A DNA stretch of 64,000 nt, taken from the NCBI GenBank assembly GCA_963969345.1, contig OZ017768.1, positions 3,992,718 through 4,056,717 on the forward strand. Reading direction: 5' to 3'. The position numbers and the translations under genes are program-made. Shown in pieces: positions 1 through 10,962 of the stretch (its first letter is position 1; every line of letters begins with the position of its first letter). This DNA comes from Turbatrix aceti (Eukaryota > Nematoda > Chromadorea > Rhabditida > Panagrolaimidae). The notes beneath the pieces are model-generated. The model saw nothing but the letters and a program-made list of their open reading frames with translations, ran no database searches and was not told the DNA's origin.

Positions 1-360
1 AAATTTAAAAAAACTTTAAGAAAAATTGTTTGGATTTTTCACGCATTTCAAAAAAAATGAAAAAAAAATTGATTTTTTCACGGATTTAAAAAAAACTTGA
101 GAAAAAAAATGTCAGGATTTTTTTTTGATTTAAAAATATAAAAAACTTTGTATTTTTTTCACTGATTTTAAAAAAATTGTTTGAATTTTTTTTTCAAAAA
201 AATTTCTAAAAAAGTTGTATTTTTCCACGGATTTTAAAACGTGAAAAAAATTGTTTGCATTTTTTACTGATTTTTAAAAAAATTTAAAAAAATTTTAAAT
301 ATTTGAAAAAAAAAGAAAAAAAATTTTAAAAAACTAAAAGGAACCTAAAAAAATTTTCAG
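1..360. repeat. AT-rich intron tail with degenerate repeats
   Basis: Almost pure A/T sequence ending in a TTTTCAG acceptor, so it is read as the 3' part of an intron of the following gene. A loose unit, roughly TTTTTCACGGATTTTAAAAA, recurs at about 36, 75, 154, 221 and 262 with indels. This looks like a decayed minisatellite. No coding potential was seen. Confidence 0.5.
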
Positions 361-1978
361 GAGAGTTAATCGCGATCGTCAAAGACTTTGTCGCCAAAAA
401 TAACATGTCAAAGGCGGACAAAAGCTACCTCGAGGAAGTCTGCAGAAAGGAAATCGCGATGCGAAAGAAGGGCCCGGTCGCGAAGAAGGCTCCAGAACCT
501 CCCGCACCTGCACCCGGATCTGCACCTGGCCCACCACCGGTTGTCCCCCAGTTGCTACCGCCTCTCAGGCCGCCGCCAGTTCCCCAGCCTCAGCCTCTTC
601 TCCGATCCGCGCCACCCGTGATCCCGCAATTGATCATTTCGGCGGTCAACAACAACGTCAAAGACGATGGAGAACTGCAGGAGCCGTCTTCGACCAACGA
701 TACCGTCATTGCGAGCACGGAAACGCAATCTCCGGACACGGGCGGTGGAGAGCCGATGGATATCGACGAGGCTGTCCCACCGCCACGACCGGTGTCCAAA
801 CAGCGATCTGAAGTTTCCTCCCTCGAAGCCGGTGAAATGAGGGATTCGTCGGACGACGAAAATATGGAGATCTGCGACGACGACGATGATAGGTCGGCCA
901 GTGAATCTCTGGTGAGTATATAGTTTTTTTACATTAAAATTCACCTTCCTGAGACATGTATTGGCAGAGTTACGATCGCCTAAAATTGTTTTTTGGTCAT
1001 TTTTGACGGTTTTTGGCACGTTGTGGCTAAAAAACTACGGCACTTCCAAAACCGGAGTACATATTTATTGATGGACCTAATTTTTGACGGAGAATCCTGT
1101 AAAAATATAAATATGTTGGATTACTTTATTGAAAAGTGTCGAAACGAATTTTTCGGCATTTTTTAAAAGTGGTAACCCAATATTTTATATTTTTTCGGAT
1201 TCTCTGTCAAAAATTACGTCAATCAAATAATATGTAACCTGGCTTTGGAAATGCCGTAGTTTTTTAGCTACAACGTGCCAAAAATCGTCAAAAATGGCGA
1301 AGACGCGATTTCCGGGAAGCGTAACTATGTCGGATCAAAAATGTCACTTGGCAATTCATTCCTTTTTTTGAGAAAAATCTTGAACTCCTAATTGATTTTT
1401 TTTTTCAGACGGTGCTCCTACCACCTCCTCCGCCTCCACCGGCCAGTAGCCTGCTAAATCCACCGCCCCCGCCTCCTCCACCCCCGCCGCCGGCTCCGAC
1501 ACTACCTCCGACGACGACGTCAAACGCGATGCCTCATGCCGCCCAGCAGCCTCCGACACACCGACTGCCCTCGCTGCTAGAGAATCCCACGCCGAGGTAC
1601 AACTTCAACTACGATACGTCCCCGTCCTACAGGCCGCCCCCAATGATGCAGCGCCCACCCGGACCGGGATACGGACCCTCTCCTCCCCGACCTCCGCCTC
1701 GATACGCGCCCAGCCAGTTTTTCCCTTCTCCGCCGAAGCCGTCGTACTATCCGAGGAATTCCTACGCACCACCCCCGTACGAGGGACCCTACCGAGGCAT
1801 GGCACCCAGAGGATTCCGTGGAGGACGAGGAGGAGGAGGAGGACCGATGGACGGATACGGCATGGGAAGACCACCCCTACGGCCACCGTTCGGAAGGGGT
1901 GGCGGACGGCCGCCGTTTGGAGCACGGGGAGGCGGATTCCCGAGACCGATGGGAATGATGCGGCCCCCTCCGGAATAG
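361..1978 (+). CDS. Proline-rich protein with Gly/Arg-rich tail, 3' exons (5' end outside window)
   Basis: Two exons are visible: 361-911 (after a TTTTCAG acceptor, before GTGAGT) and 1409-1978 (after TTTTTCAG, ending in TAG). They join in phase 0. The first exon opens with a short helical, charged segment in which an internal ATG at 405 lies, so the true start is probably upstream and beyond the window. It continues into a Pro/Ala-rich stretch and a Ser/Asp/Glu-rich acidic stretch ending in a run of five Asp. The second exon begins with poly-proline blocks, then a Pro/Tyr-rich region, and ends in a Gly-Arg-Gly-rich tail. Such composition is typical of nuclear RNA-associated or transcription-linked proteins, but I do not recognise a family and no folded domain is visible. 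The intervening 497-bp intron carries a foldback sequence. Confidence 0.75.
968..1326. repeat. Foldback (long inverted repeat) inside intron
   Basis: The left arm (about 968-1055) and right arm (about 1242-1326) are imperfect reverse complements. For example, the sequence around GGCACGTTGTGGCTAAAAAA on the left pairs with TTTTTTAGCTACAACGTGCC on the right, and both ends carry AGTTACG or its complement CGTAACT. Weaker pairing continues towards a centre near 1150. This resembles a palindromic MITE; I found no clear target duplication. Confidence 0.6.
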
Positions 1979-2931
1979 AGTCCCCTAATACGTATCTGCC
2001 ATATTGTTCTTATTACTTGTTAAATACGTAATACTGTTAGAAAAAACAGGTGCCCGTTGTTCTAAATATTTTTTTTGTTGCATTGCGCAACTCTCCCTCA
2101 AAGAATGTTAAAACCAGGATCGCGTATTTTAGCCTCATTCCGACGCCCCGGGTAAAATCGTGAAAGCCCCCCGCCTTTCCCCTTTTTTTCGCATTCGCTG
2201 TCCACGCTTTAATGAATGAAAGAATTTTGTTGTAGACGTTTTTTGGGGTGTTGCAGGAGAGTTTTCCGCTGGCTCCGATCCGAGTCAGATTTGTCGAGTG
2301 GGCCAAAAATGTCAGATCATTTGCTCATGATCTGATCTGACTCGATCCAACCCAAAATCTCGGAATTTTGGGTAAAGGTTTGCGAACTTTGCGTCAGGTT
2401 CCCAAGAACACTGGTTTCGACGCGAAAAGTGAAAAATGAGAACTATCGTATTCTTCGCGGACGTTTTTAAAGTTGTAAAAATTTTAAAACTTTTTTACTG
2501 ATCTGATCTGGATAATCTGTGATCTGGTCTGATCTAGATTTGAATTTTTATTCGTTCTCAATATTTTTTTTAATCAGAAAAAAATGGTTTTTTTTATATC
2601 CGCGGCTTGCTGGAAAACGCATTCGAATTTAAGCGCTCAAAAATTTTTGATTTTTGTTAAAAAAAAATTAGCAAAAACAAATTCGAATTCATTTTTGTTA
2701 AATTTGCAAAAAAAAAGAAAAACACGTCGTTTTGGCCGTTTTTTATGCATTTCCTGTGATATTTTCCAACATCGCAAAGAATTGTTTATAATCAGAAATC
2801 CGAAGATTTTCAGGAGACAAAAAAAACTCACAAGTACAATTCACAAAAATCATTGCAGTACGGATTATTCGTTAGACACAGCACAGGAGAGAAAGAAAAT
2901 AAGAATTAAAAAGCAGCCAATTAATTCAGAT
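1979..2931. other. Intergenic, between convergent genes
   Basis: This stretch holds the 3' ends of the plus-strand proline-rich gene and the minus-strand Polo-like kinase. The motif GATCTGATCTG occurs in two clusters (about 2325-2345 and 2500-2545), like a low-copy simple repeat. Open frames here are A/T-driven and show no coding character. Confidence 0.5.
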
Positions 2932-5074
2932 TCACAAAAAAGCCGTCAGTTGCTTGGACTTGGAGGAGGGATTTTCGACACGGGTAACGAGGTGTTCGAG
3001 GATGGCGCTCGAGAAGATGATGCGCTGGAGGAGAGCGTCAGAGACTCCGTTTTCGAGGAGCGTCTTGTAGCTGTACGTGTGGATGACGCGATCCGAGCTC
3101 AGGACAGATATCGACTGAACGGTGGGGTCGAAGATCAGCTTCAGGTGGTCCTAAAATAAAAAAAAAAGAGTTTTTTTCGCATTTGCCCCAAAAATCTACT
3201 TACGTTGAAATAGTTGATCTGGGTCGTGCCATTGGACAGGTAGAGCGCCATCGCGACCCTGGTCCGCACCCAGGAGTAGATGTACGGCGGACGGGAGATA
3301 TCGGTACCGATGGGAGGGCCCTGGTTGCTGGCGGAGGCGAGTTGCATGTTCATGTAGGAGATAAAGTACTCCAGAAGGGTATGCTTTTTCGAGATGTCAG
3401 CAACGGGGAAGCTGAGCAGCATCTGGCTGTTTGGGAAGTAGTGCTCGAGGCCGTCGGCTGAGGTGAACACGTATCGCCTAAAAATATCAAAAAAAGGCCA
3501 TTTTTTACCTAAAAAACCAAAAAAACCCACGTTTTGCTGCGATTGACCGAAATTTTGACCCCATCGTTGAAATCGATGGACACCGTTCCATCGTTGAGCG
3601 CTACACCCAGGCCGTACTTATCCGTATAGTCGACCCACTTGTCGATAAAGTAGTTTGGCGTGTAGTTGGGACTCTCAGCCTCGGTATCGGGATGAGAAGC
3701 CAGGATATCGACGGGTGAATTCTTCGACGAAACTTTGAGCTTCTCAATCAGACCAAGGACTTGCGTCGAGAGAACGTGGACCATCTTGCGGGCCTGGTTG
3801 AGGTCCACCCGCTTCGTCTGCACGATCATCGATGCCGCATCCTGAGGCATCGGCTTTGAAAGCGGAATTTTCGGAGAAGCCGGGAGTTGGTTTTCATCTG
3901 GCTGCTAAAAAAAACAACCAACAAACCTATAAACAACCAAAAACCCCAAAAAACTCACCATGATAGCCGCCACGCCACCGGAAAGAAGATTCGTGTTAAT
4001 TCTCGGCTCGATGGAGAGCGCCGAGGTCGGGAGCGATTCGAGAGCAAAGCCCTGGGTGAAGAACGGATACTTTAGAACATCCTCCGCCTTGGGCCGATTC
4101 TTGCAGTTGTGAGCGAGCATCTGTTTGATCAGCGAAGCCGCGTGGATGCCGATAGACGTCGGCACGGTGTAGATGTTCTTCTTGATTCGCTCGTAGGTCT
4201 CCTTGATCTGGGTCGTCTCAAAAGGAGGTCGGCCGATGAGCAGCGTGTACAGGATGCAGCCGAGGGCCCAGATGTCCACCTCGAAGGAGTGCCGCTTGCG
4301 CTGGAGGATCTCGGGCGCGATGTAGTTCGGCGTGCCGCAGAGCGTGTCCCGGCGCTCCTCGCGATCCTTTAGCCTCGTCGCGAGACCGAAGTCACCGATT
4401 TTGCAGACCATCTGGTCGTTGAGGAAGATGTTGCCGAGTTTGAGGTCGCGATGGATGATGAGCTTCGCGTGGAGGTAGGCGACCGCGGCCGTGATCTGAA
4501 AATGTCAAAAAAATTCACAGAAAGCCACAAAAAAATGATAAAAAGCATAAAAAAGTCAAAAATTAATTTTTAAAAAGCACAAAAAACCCAAAAAAAGGAA
4601 AATATCCCCAAAAATAAACAAAACACAAAAAAAAACCCTTACCTGTCGTAGGAGGTACCTGGCCTCCGGTTCGGTGACCGTCGACCGACGACGCTGCATC
4701 TCCATGAGCGATTTGTTGGAGCACAATTCGAGCATCAGAAAAACGTTATCATCGCTCTCAAAGTAATCGTAGATTTTTACGACATTCTCGTGGCTCAGAC
4801 CCTTCTGGATGTCGATTTCCTGGGCTACCTAAAAAAAACCGTCACCGTAAACGCGCCCTAAACTACGACCTACCTTTTCCTTGTTAGACGGCTTCAAAAG
4901 CGTAGACTTGGCAATGGCTTTGCAAGCATAGCGGTAGAGGTTGCTCTTGTTGACAACCTCGTAGCACCTCGCAAATCCGCCTTTTCCAAGGTAGGATCCT
5001 CGCTTGTAGACGATGTTACCATTGACAATGATCTCCGGCACCGGCTTTAGCTCCTGTCCCTGACGACGCGACAT
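2932..5074 (-). CDS. plk-1: Polo-like kinase (PLK1-type serine/threonine kinase)
   Basis: Six exons on the minus strand (5074-4874, 4828-4643, 4495-3959, 3904-3531, 3477-3204, 3150-2932) give a complete 596-residue protein, close to the roughly 600 of animal PLK1. The kinase domain fills the first half: glycine loop at about 30-36, catalytic Lys52, HRD at 144-146, DFG at 164-166, and an activation loop DTLCGTPNYIAPE whose Thr180 corresponds to the activating Thr210 of human PLK1. The C-terminal half holds two polo boxes. Box 1 has the WVDYTDKYGLG signature, and box 2 opens with DHLKLIF, keeping the His-x-Lys pair that holds phosphopeptides in this family. PLKs drive mitotic entry, centrosome maturation and cytokinesis. 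The start is the first in-frame ATG, directly ahead of the kinase domain. Orthology to a particular nematode paralogue (plk-1, -2 or -3) cannot be settled by eye. Confidence 0.95.
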
Positions 5075-6097
5075 AGCAGTTAGTTGAGAATCAAGAAGAC
5101 AAAACGGCTATGCAAATGAATGAAAATGGCGAGACGATCGACGCTTTTCTCCACCTTTGGCGAAGTCAATGCGTTGAACATCAGCGTTTTCCCGCCTTTT
5201 TTCTCATCATGAATATTTTCGTTGCGAAAACACTGACGGAGGCCACCTCACGTTGCGCCTCGAGTTTTTTGACTTTGATATTTCATGTCGTTACTCCTGC
5301 AACGAAAAAAATTTTTTTTTTCTTTCAAAAATTTTTAACCCAATGCTGCCGGACCGAGTGACCATCATGACAATCCGCTCGATAACTGTGCGATCGTTCA
5401 AAAAACAAATTTGTCCGGCTTTTAAAAGATGTAAGCCCCAAGCTGCTTCGAAGACACAGTTAGCTGACAGAGTTTATTCTTGAGATCACAATCAATCAAA
5501 AGGCCCTTCAGACTGGTATTTATAGGCACAGAATCACAACAAATATGGGGATTTGGGGCGGGACGCGTCATCCGGTGGATGCACCGTCGTCGGGATCGGA
5601 AACGTTTGTGCGCCGCCGCCAGGATATGTTTCATCCTTATCGACAACTTTAGTTTTTTTTTCTTTTTGTCCCTCATTGTTGCAATTTTACTAATTCAGTT
5701 CTTTCGTTCAAACACCTTTATCGTAAAAAACCCAATTTACGACTTTTTTTTACGATAACATTTGTTTTTCATCGATGATCAGTTTTCTTTTATTGTTCTA
5801 TTTTTTTGTTTACACATTTTTTTACGTTCGTGAACCCCCGCAAAAGTCGGATGTGGTGTGTTCATCTGAGCAAGCTATCTTCTGTCTGCCCGCTTTGCTG
5901 CCAGAGAGCACTGGGAAATTTCCTTTTTGTGATTTCTTCACGAAGGTGCGTGCAATGGGTTCTCTTCCACAGCGCTGCTCACTCACACAACACACCAACA
6001 GCCCCTGCCACCACGCGCTGCGCTGCACTGCACTGAATTGCTCTCGGACCATCATGTACTTATTTGACGCGGTGCCACGAGTATCCAGAGTCATTCT
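5075..6097. other. Divergent intergenic region between plk and COP1
   Basis: About 1 kb separates the two start codons, so both promoters should lie here. I see no clear TATA or splice-leader site. Open frames in all registers are short and unconvincing. Confidence 0.5.
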
Positions 6098-8455
6098 ATG
6101 ACCATTCTGCGAAGATTGACGGCTGCCGCTCCACGCCGCGTGCGCGTTGGCAGCAGCCTTGAAGGATCTGGATTAGAGTCGAAGCGGCAGTGTCTGTCCA
6201 GCGTAATCCAGGATCCTGAAATTTTTTGGTACATCTTTTTTTTTGTTTTTTTTGAACTGTTGATTTGTTATTCGGGTTTTAGTGAAATCTGCAAAGATGT
6301 CTTCACGAAACCTGTCAAGCTTCCCGGATGCGGTCATCGATTCTGGTAAGTTCTTTTTAAATTTTTTTTCCGTCAGCTGGAAGTATTATACATACTTTTT
6401 TCCTTGTTTGTGTCACGTTCACAATTTTTTTTGTTTGATGTGCACAAAAACAGCTGAACGAATCAATCAGCCGATCGTGACGTCAAAAATTTCAGTCGAC
6501 GTTGCGTGGACGCGAGCTCGAGTAAGTGCAACCCATTTCGCTGCTTTCTCTGCGGCGTGCCGTGCCACAAAACCGATGCCGTCGAGGATACTTCGATTTT
6601 CTGTAGTCTCGACGACTCGCAACTCGAGCGCATTGTTGATCACTTTGTTCTGGCAAGTTTTGTTTTTTTTGTATTAAAAAACCGTTTAAATATTCCTTTT
6701 TCAGAGAAACGCGATCGACGAGGAGAGAAATGACATGGATCACGTGCTGGAGCGTTTTCATCGTTTCCTGCCACTGTTTGACAACCTCGACGCTGCCAAG
6801 GCTGTGCTCCAGCAACGCCGGGACAGCGTGCATCAGCGGCGCAAGAAATACGCCAAGCGACTGGTCGTGGAATTCCTCAGACGACTCTACGACCGACAGC
6901 AACGGGAGCTGATAGACTCGATGAACGCGTTGAACCTTATTAGAAGGGATTTGGCTGCCAAGACGGTTCGTTACGGTTATTTAGATGCACTTGAACAATT
7001 TTGGCCTTTTTTGCAGGACGTGAAAGCTGTCAGAAGCACTTTTGACTTTCCCAGTGATCTCTCACTTTCCAAATTCCACGTTGTTACGGTAGGAATTTTT
7101 TTCATTGGATATTTGATGTTTTTGAACTTTTTTAGGAAGTTCAAAGCCCGGAAGAAGCTCACCTGGTGGACCAGCTGCCTCCAACCCCTGCTTTTCCCGA
7201 TCCAACCTTCCGGCCAATCTCTGACCGGCACTCTGCCATCATGAACAGTCTGCTGGACACGTTTGGAAAGAAGTACATCTCTGGATGCGCAGGCGACGAG
7301 GATTATCTCGAGAACTTTCTCGCTCGCACGTTCAAGTACACAGAAGTGCAGCCGATCGCTACCATCGGCTACTCCCGACCTCCCGGGGGTCATACGGGCG
7401 GCAATTCGCTGGTTTCGGCTGTACAGATTGACAAGGACGGCGAGTACTTTGTCGTCGCGAGTCGGGACACGCCGATGAAACTTTACTCGCTGGAAAGCGT
7501 GCTCGCGAATCGGGGCAATCCGCCGTGCGTTGCGTCCTTTCCCGTACTGAAGGGGTCGTCAAAGGTGAGCAACGTCTCCTGGAATCACCACGTGAAGCAT
7601 TACATGGCCAACAGCAATTACGAAGGTCTAATTCATGTTTGGGACACTTCCAAACTCAAGGTTATCCGACAGTTTTCGGAACACGAGCAAAGATGCTGGT
7701 CTGTCCAGTTTAATACCGTGCTTCCGGAGATCATGGCCAGTGGCTCAGACGACCGGACAGTCAAGATCTGGTCTCTCAACGATTCGAGAAGCATTTCGAC
7801 GATCAAGGCGAACATGCACGTCGTCTGTGTCAATTTTAATCCTCAGCGACAGGAACAGCTGCTTTTTGGGGGCACGGGTATGTTTTTTTGGCGCGAAATG
7901 AGGAATTCAAATTTTTGGGATATTCAGATCACAATATTTATCTCTACGATCTCCGAAAACTCTCCGCGCCCGTATCCGTGATGAGAGATCATAGAAAGTG
8001 CGTGTCCTACGTCAAGTACCTCAACACCAAGGAAATCGTGTCTGCGTGAGTTCTTTTTCACATTTGTAGGCCCTGTAATCCGCTGTTGTTCTAGGTCGAC
8101 GGATCAAACTCTCAAAATCTGGAACATCGACACCGCGCAGCCGACCAGCACGCTTTCCGGCCACGCGAACGAGAAGAACTTTGTCGGTCTCGCGACGAAC
8201 GGCGAACACGTCGTGTGCGGTTCCGAGACAAACGAGGTCTTCGTCTACTACAAAGACTGTCCGGTGCCGACGGCGCGGTACGATTTTCTCTCCAAAATCG
8301 AGCCATGGTCGATGAAGCCGTGCCGCGAGTTCGGTGGTGGCTACGTCTCTGCTCTGTGCTGGAGAAAGGATAGCGACATCATCATTGCTGCAAACAGCCA
8401 GGGCGCTGCCCGTGTACTACAGATCACGGATCACGCTCGTCATGATGATATTTGA
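6098..8455 (+). CDS. cop1: COP1-type E3 ubiquitin ligase (RING, coiled coil, WD40)
   Basis: Eight exons (6098-6228, 6283-6345, 6496-6652, 6705-6965, 7017-7088, 7136-7877, 7928-8045, 8095-8455) encode 634 residues with all phases closing. Splicing rebuilds a C3HC4 RING: Cys44, Cys47, Cys60, His62, Cys65, Cys68, Cys81 and Cys84. The first and fifth Cys codons are each split by an intron. A helical segment with the COP1-like core VVEFLRRLYDRQQRELIDS follows, then a C-terminal seven-blade WD40 propeller. The blades carry COP1 hallmarks such as DHNIYLYDLR, STDQTLKIWNI, GSETNEVFVYY and AANSQG near the end. COP1 ubiquitinates transcription factors such as c-Jun and ETS proteins, often with DET1/CUL4 or Tribbles adaptors. 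The intron after 6652 uses a GC donor. The start is the first ATG of the exon that leads into the RING; nothing upstream contradicts it. Human COP1 is about 730 residues, so the N-terminus here is short. Confidence 0.93.
6653..6704 (+). other. GC-AG intron of COP1
   Basis: Exon 3 ends ...GTTCTG and is followed by GCAAGT; the acceptor is TTTTTCAG at 6697-6704. The only nearby GT (6657) would shift the frame into stops, whereas the GC donor keeps phase 0 across the junction into the coiled-coil exon. Confidence 0.75.
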
Positions 8456-8485
8456 TTTATTCGAAAGGCGCCAGACTCGTTCACG

Positions 8486-10962
8486 CTACACCAAGATGAA
8501 CGGCTCGTGGTTAGGCAGTGTCGTGAGTGGTTGCTTGGCTTTGCCGCCTGATATGGAATTGTTGTCGTCCAGGTGCTGTGCGCACTGCAACTTTGCGTCT
8601 CGTTCAGAGAGGCCCTTCTTGGTTGGGTCAAAAAATCCACTCACATTCGCGCTGACGGCGTCTTCGATCCACTTAAAGATATGCACGTTGTACGGGACGT
8701 AGGGCTGTCTCAACAGCTGTTCCTGGACGTCGAGGAAGCGCTTGAGGTCTTCCAGCGTTATCCTGTCCTTGCTGGGTCTGAAACCGGGTTGTAGCAATAA
8801 AAACAGGTAAAATTGTCCAAAATTGAATTCAAATAAAAAAATATTTGAAAAATGCACTCACCTGGTTTTCTTGAGCGCAGCAATGATCTTCATGGCTTCT
8901 CGGATGTCGTCGCTCATATTCGCGATCCCCCTCCTTGCGCCTCGGATTTTGCGTCCAAAGTAGTGGAGCTTGGTGAAGGTGTGCTTGAGCGTCGAACTGC
9001 ACAGATCCAGACTCGCAGTGATGACCGCCAGGCCGATGATTACGTAGCCCACGACCAGCTGCAAATCAATCAACGCTCTGGGTAAATAAACAAAAAAAAA
9101 TTTTATTTTCACCTACCGCAAGGTAAAACTTGCTCCTGACGCAGATATTGCCAAGGCCGATGGTCGTGATGGTGTTGAAGGAAAAGAAGACGCCGTGGAT
9201 GAACGACCACACCGAGCCATTCTCCCAGGAATTAAAAAGTGCGCTCCCGATCGCGCAGTAGCCAATGATGAGGGCGAAGTAGCTGACGACGGGCAGCTGC
9301 AGGCGCTCGTCTTCATCGTCTTCGTCTTCTTCGCCGTCTTCTATGGCTTGGCGCCTTCGTCTCTCCCGCCTCCGTTTTCTTCTTATCTCGCTGAAATGGA
9401 CTTTTCGCGTCAGCCCAATAAAATATTAAAAAAAACTCGCTCAGAATCCACAGAAGCGTCATCACCGGTCACGTACTCCCGCATCGCGTCGACCACGCTA
9501 CCGGCCCACGCGATAGCGTCGAGCATTTTACCGTAAGACCGTATTACGATCTCTGACAGGAATTTTCCAATGTCGGCTGCGGTGATAAACATGAGGGGGA
9601 TGCCGATGAGGCCAAAGAGCACGGTGAAGATCCGACCTGCATCGGTGGTGGGCGTGACGTGATCGAAGCCGGTCGACGTGATTACGGTCAGCGCGTAGAG
9701 CACCGAGGACGCGAAGGTCCATCTACTGTAGATGTCGTCTTCGCTGTCTGTCCACATTTGCAGGTCCCGAGTGAAGCGGTCGTCGTACTCATGGGTCCTA
9801 GACAACACCGAGAGCAGCGGCTGCATCCGTCGATGTACCTAAAAATTCGAAAAAATTCTATTTTTCGCGCAAGGACCCAGCAATTTCTTCGGTGAGGCAG
9901 TTTTTTGTAATTTTCGTGCCGGGACACAGCAACTCCTTTGGTGTGTGCGTATTCAAAATTTTCGTGCCGAGAGCCATAAACGATACTCACCGTAGATATA
10001 TTTGCAGATTCAGGATGGGAGCAGATAGCAACGGTCTCGTTCATGATAAGCTGGTAGATGTTGAGTATCTGATTGAGCTTCTGCTTGCGCACCGCGAGCT
10101 CATGTTCCGCCTCGAGGTAGATGAAGATAAGCGCGCCGATGGTGATGTACGTCAGCAGCACGATGTTTAGGCCGACATGGGGGATCATAATCTTGGCGAA
10201 CTGGAATTCGTCAATTTTGTTGATTGTCTTCGAATTTGGTTGATTTATGCCAATAACATACCTTGACGATTTTCTGTGGAATCGTCTCGCTGGATTCGAC
10301 GGCCTCGATCTCGTCCATCTCGGCGTCGCCGTCTGTGGATCTCTTGAGCGGGTACTCGTCCCATTTCAAACGGCCTTCTGAAAATTTAAACCAATAGGTC
10401 ACTGATTTTTTTTGCGTGGGTGATGTTTGCTTCAATTTTTTCCAACTTTGAGCCCCAAAATGTGTGACTCTTTACATCCCCCAAAAAAGTAATTTCAACG
10501 CTGCTCTGAATTCGAAAAGACACTTTTTGGTCCAATTTGGAGTAAAAAATTGTCCTTTTCCAAAGTAAACCCATTCCTGTCCGTAAACTTGAATAAATAA
10601 ATCCCCGTCGTGAAAAAACTCAAAACGACAGTTGCAATCATTTCTCATCAATGGGTTTCTTCCGGACAGGTCACAACACTTTTTTTTATTCTGTTGTGGC
10701 ATGACTGTCCCTACCCCACCCAAAAATAGAGGACCTCCCGTCTCATCCGGCAATTTCCATATATTTATCCGCGCCTAGAGGCCGTTATAATCCTGCTGCT
10801 TCCGGAGAAGGAGGAGAAGAAGAAACCACCAGGCATACATGCATTATCGAGCGTGAGTGCAGGGCACGGCATGCGCTTACTTTTCGGAACAGTTCCCACG
10901 TTGTGAGGGTGCTGCAAGTGCAGTGCCTGCAGGCGACTGGGCCGGCGCTTCGTCAAATTCCC
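8486..10962 (-). CDS. Two-pore-domain potassium channel, TWK/K2P family (5' end not resolved)
   Basis: Supported exons on the minus strand are 10377-10262, 10200-9991, 9838-9441, 9390-9117, 9058-8862 and 8777-8486. An upstream exon at 10962-10881 joins in phase (weaker support). Order of elements: cytosolic N-terminus; TM1; an extracellular cap with NET and NIS sequons; pore helix and first filter; TM2; a highly charged loop (basic run, then an acidic GEEDEDDEDE run); TM3; second pore with TTIGLGN; TM4; and a cytosolic tail of about 140 residues. K2P subunits dimerise to form background K+ channels. The first filter reads TSTGFD instead of the usual TIGYG. The junction 9441/9390 needs either a GC donor (GA|GCGAGT) or a shifted acceptor, so 2-5 residues there are uncertain. 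The stop codon lies 30 bp from that of convergent COP1. Confidence 0.88.

Noticed and set aside
6966..7016. In-frame 51-bp extension of COP1 exon 4
   Set aside because: It has no stop, but it is AT-rich, bounded by GT and TTTTTTGCAG, and interrupts the charged coiled coil with an aromatic-rich segment, so it was treated as an intron.
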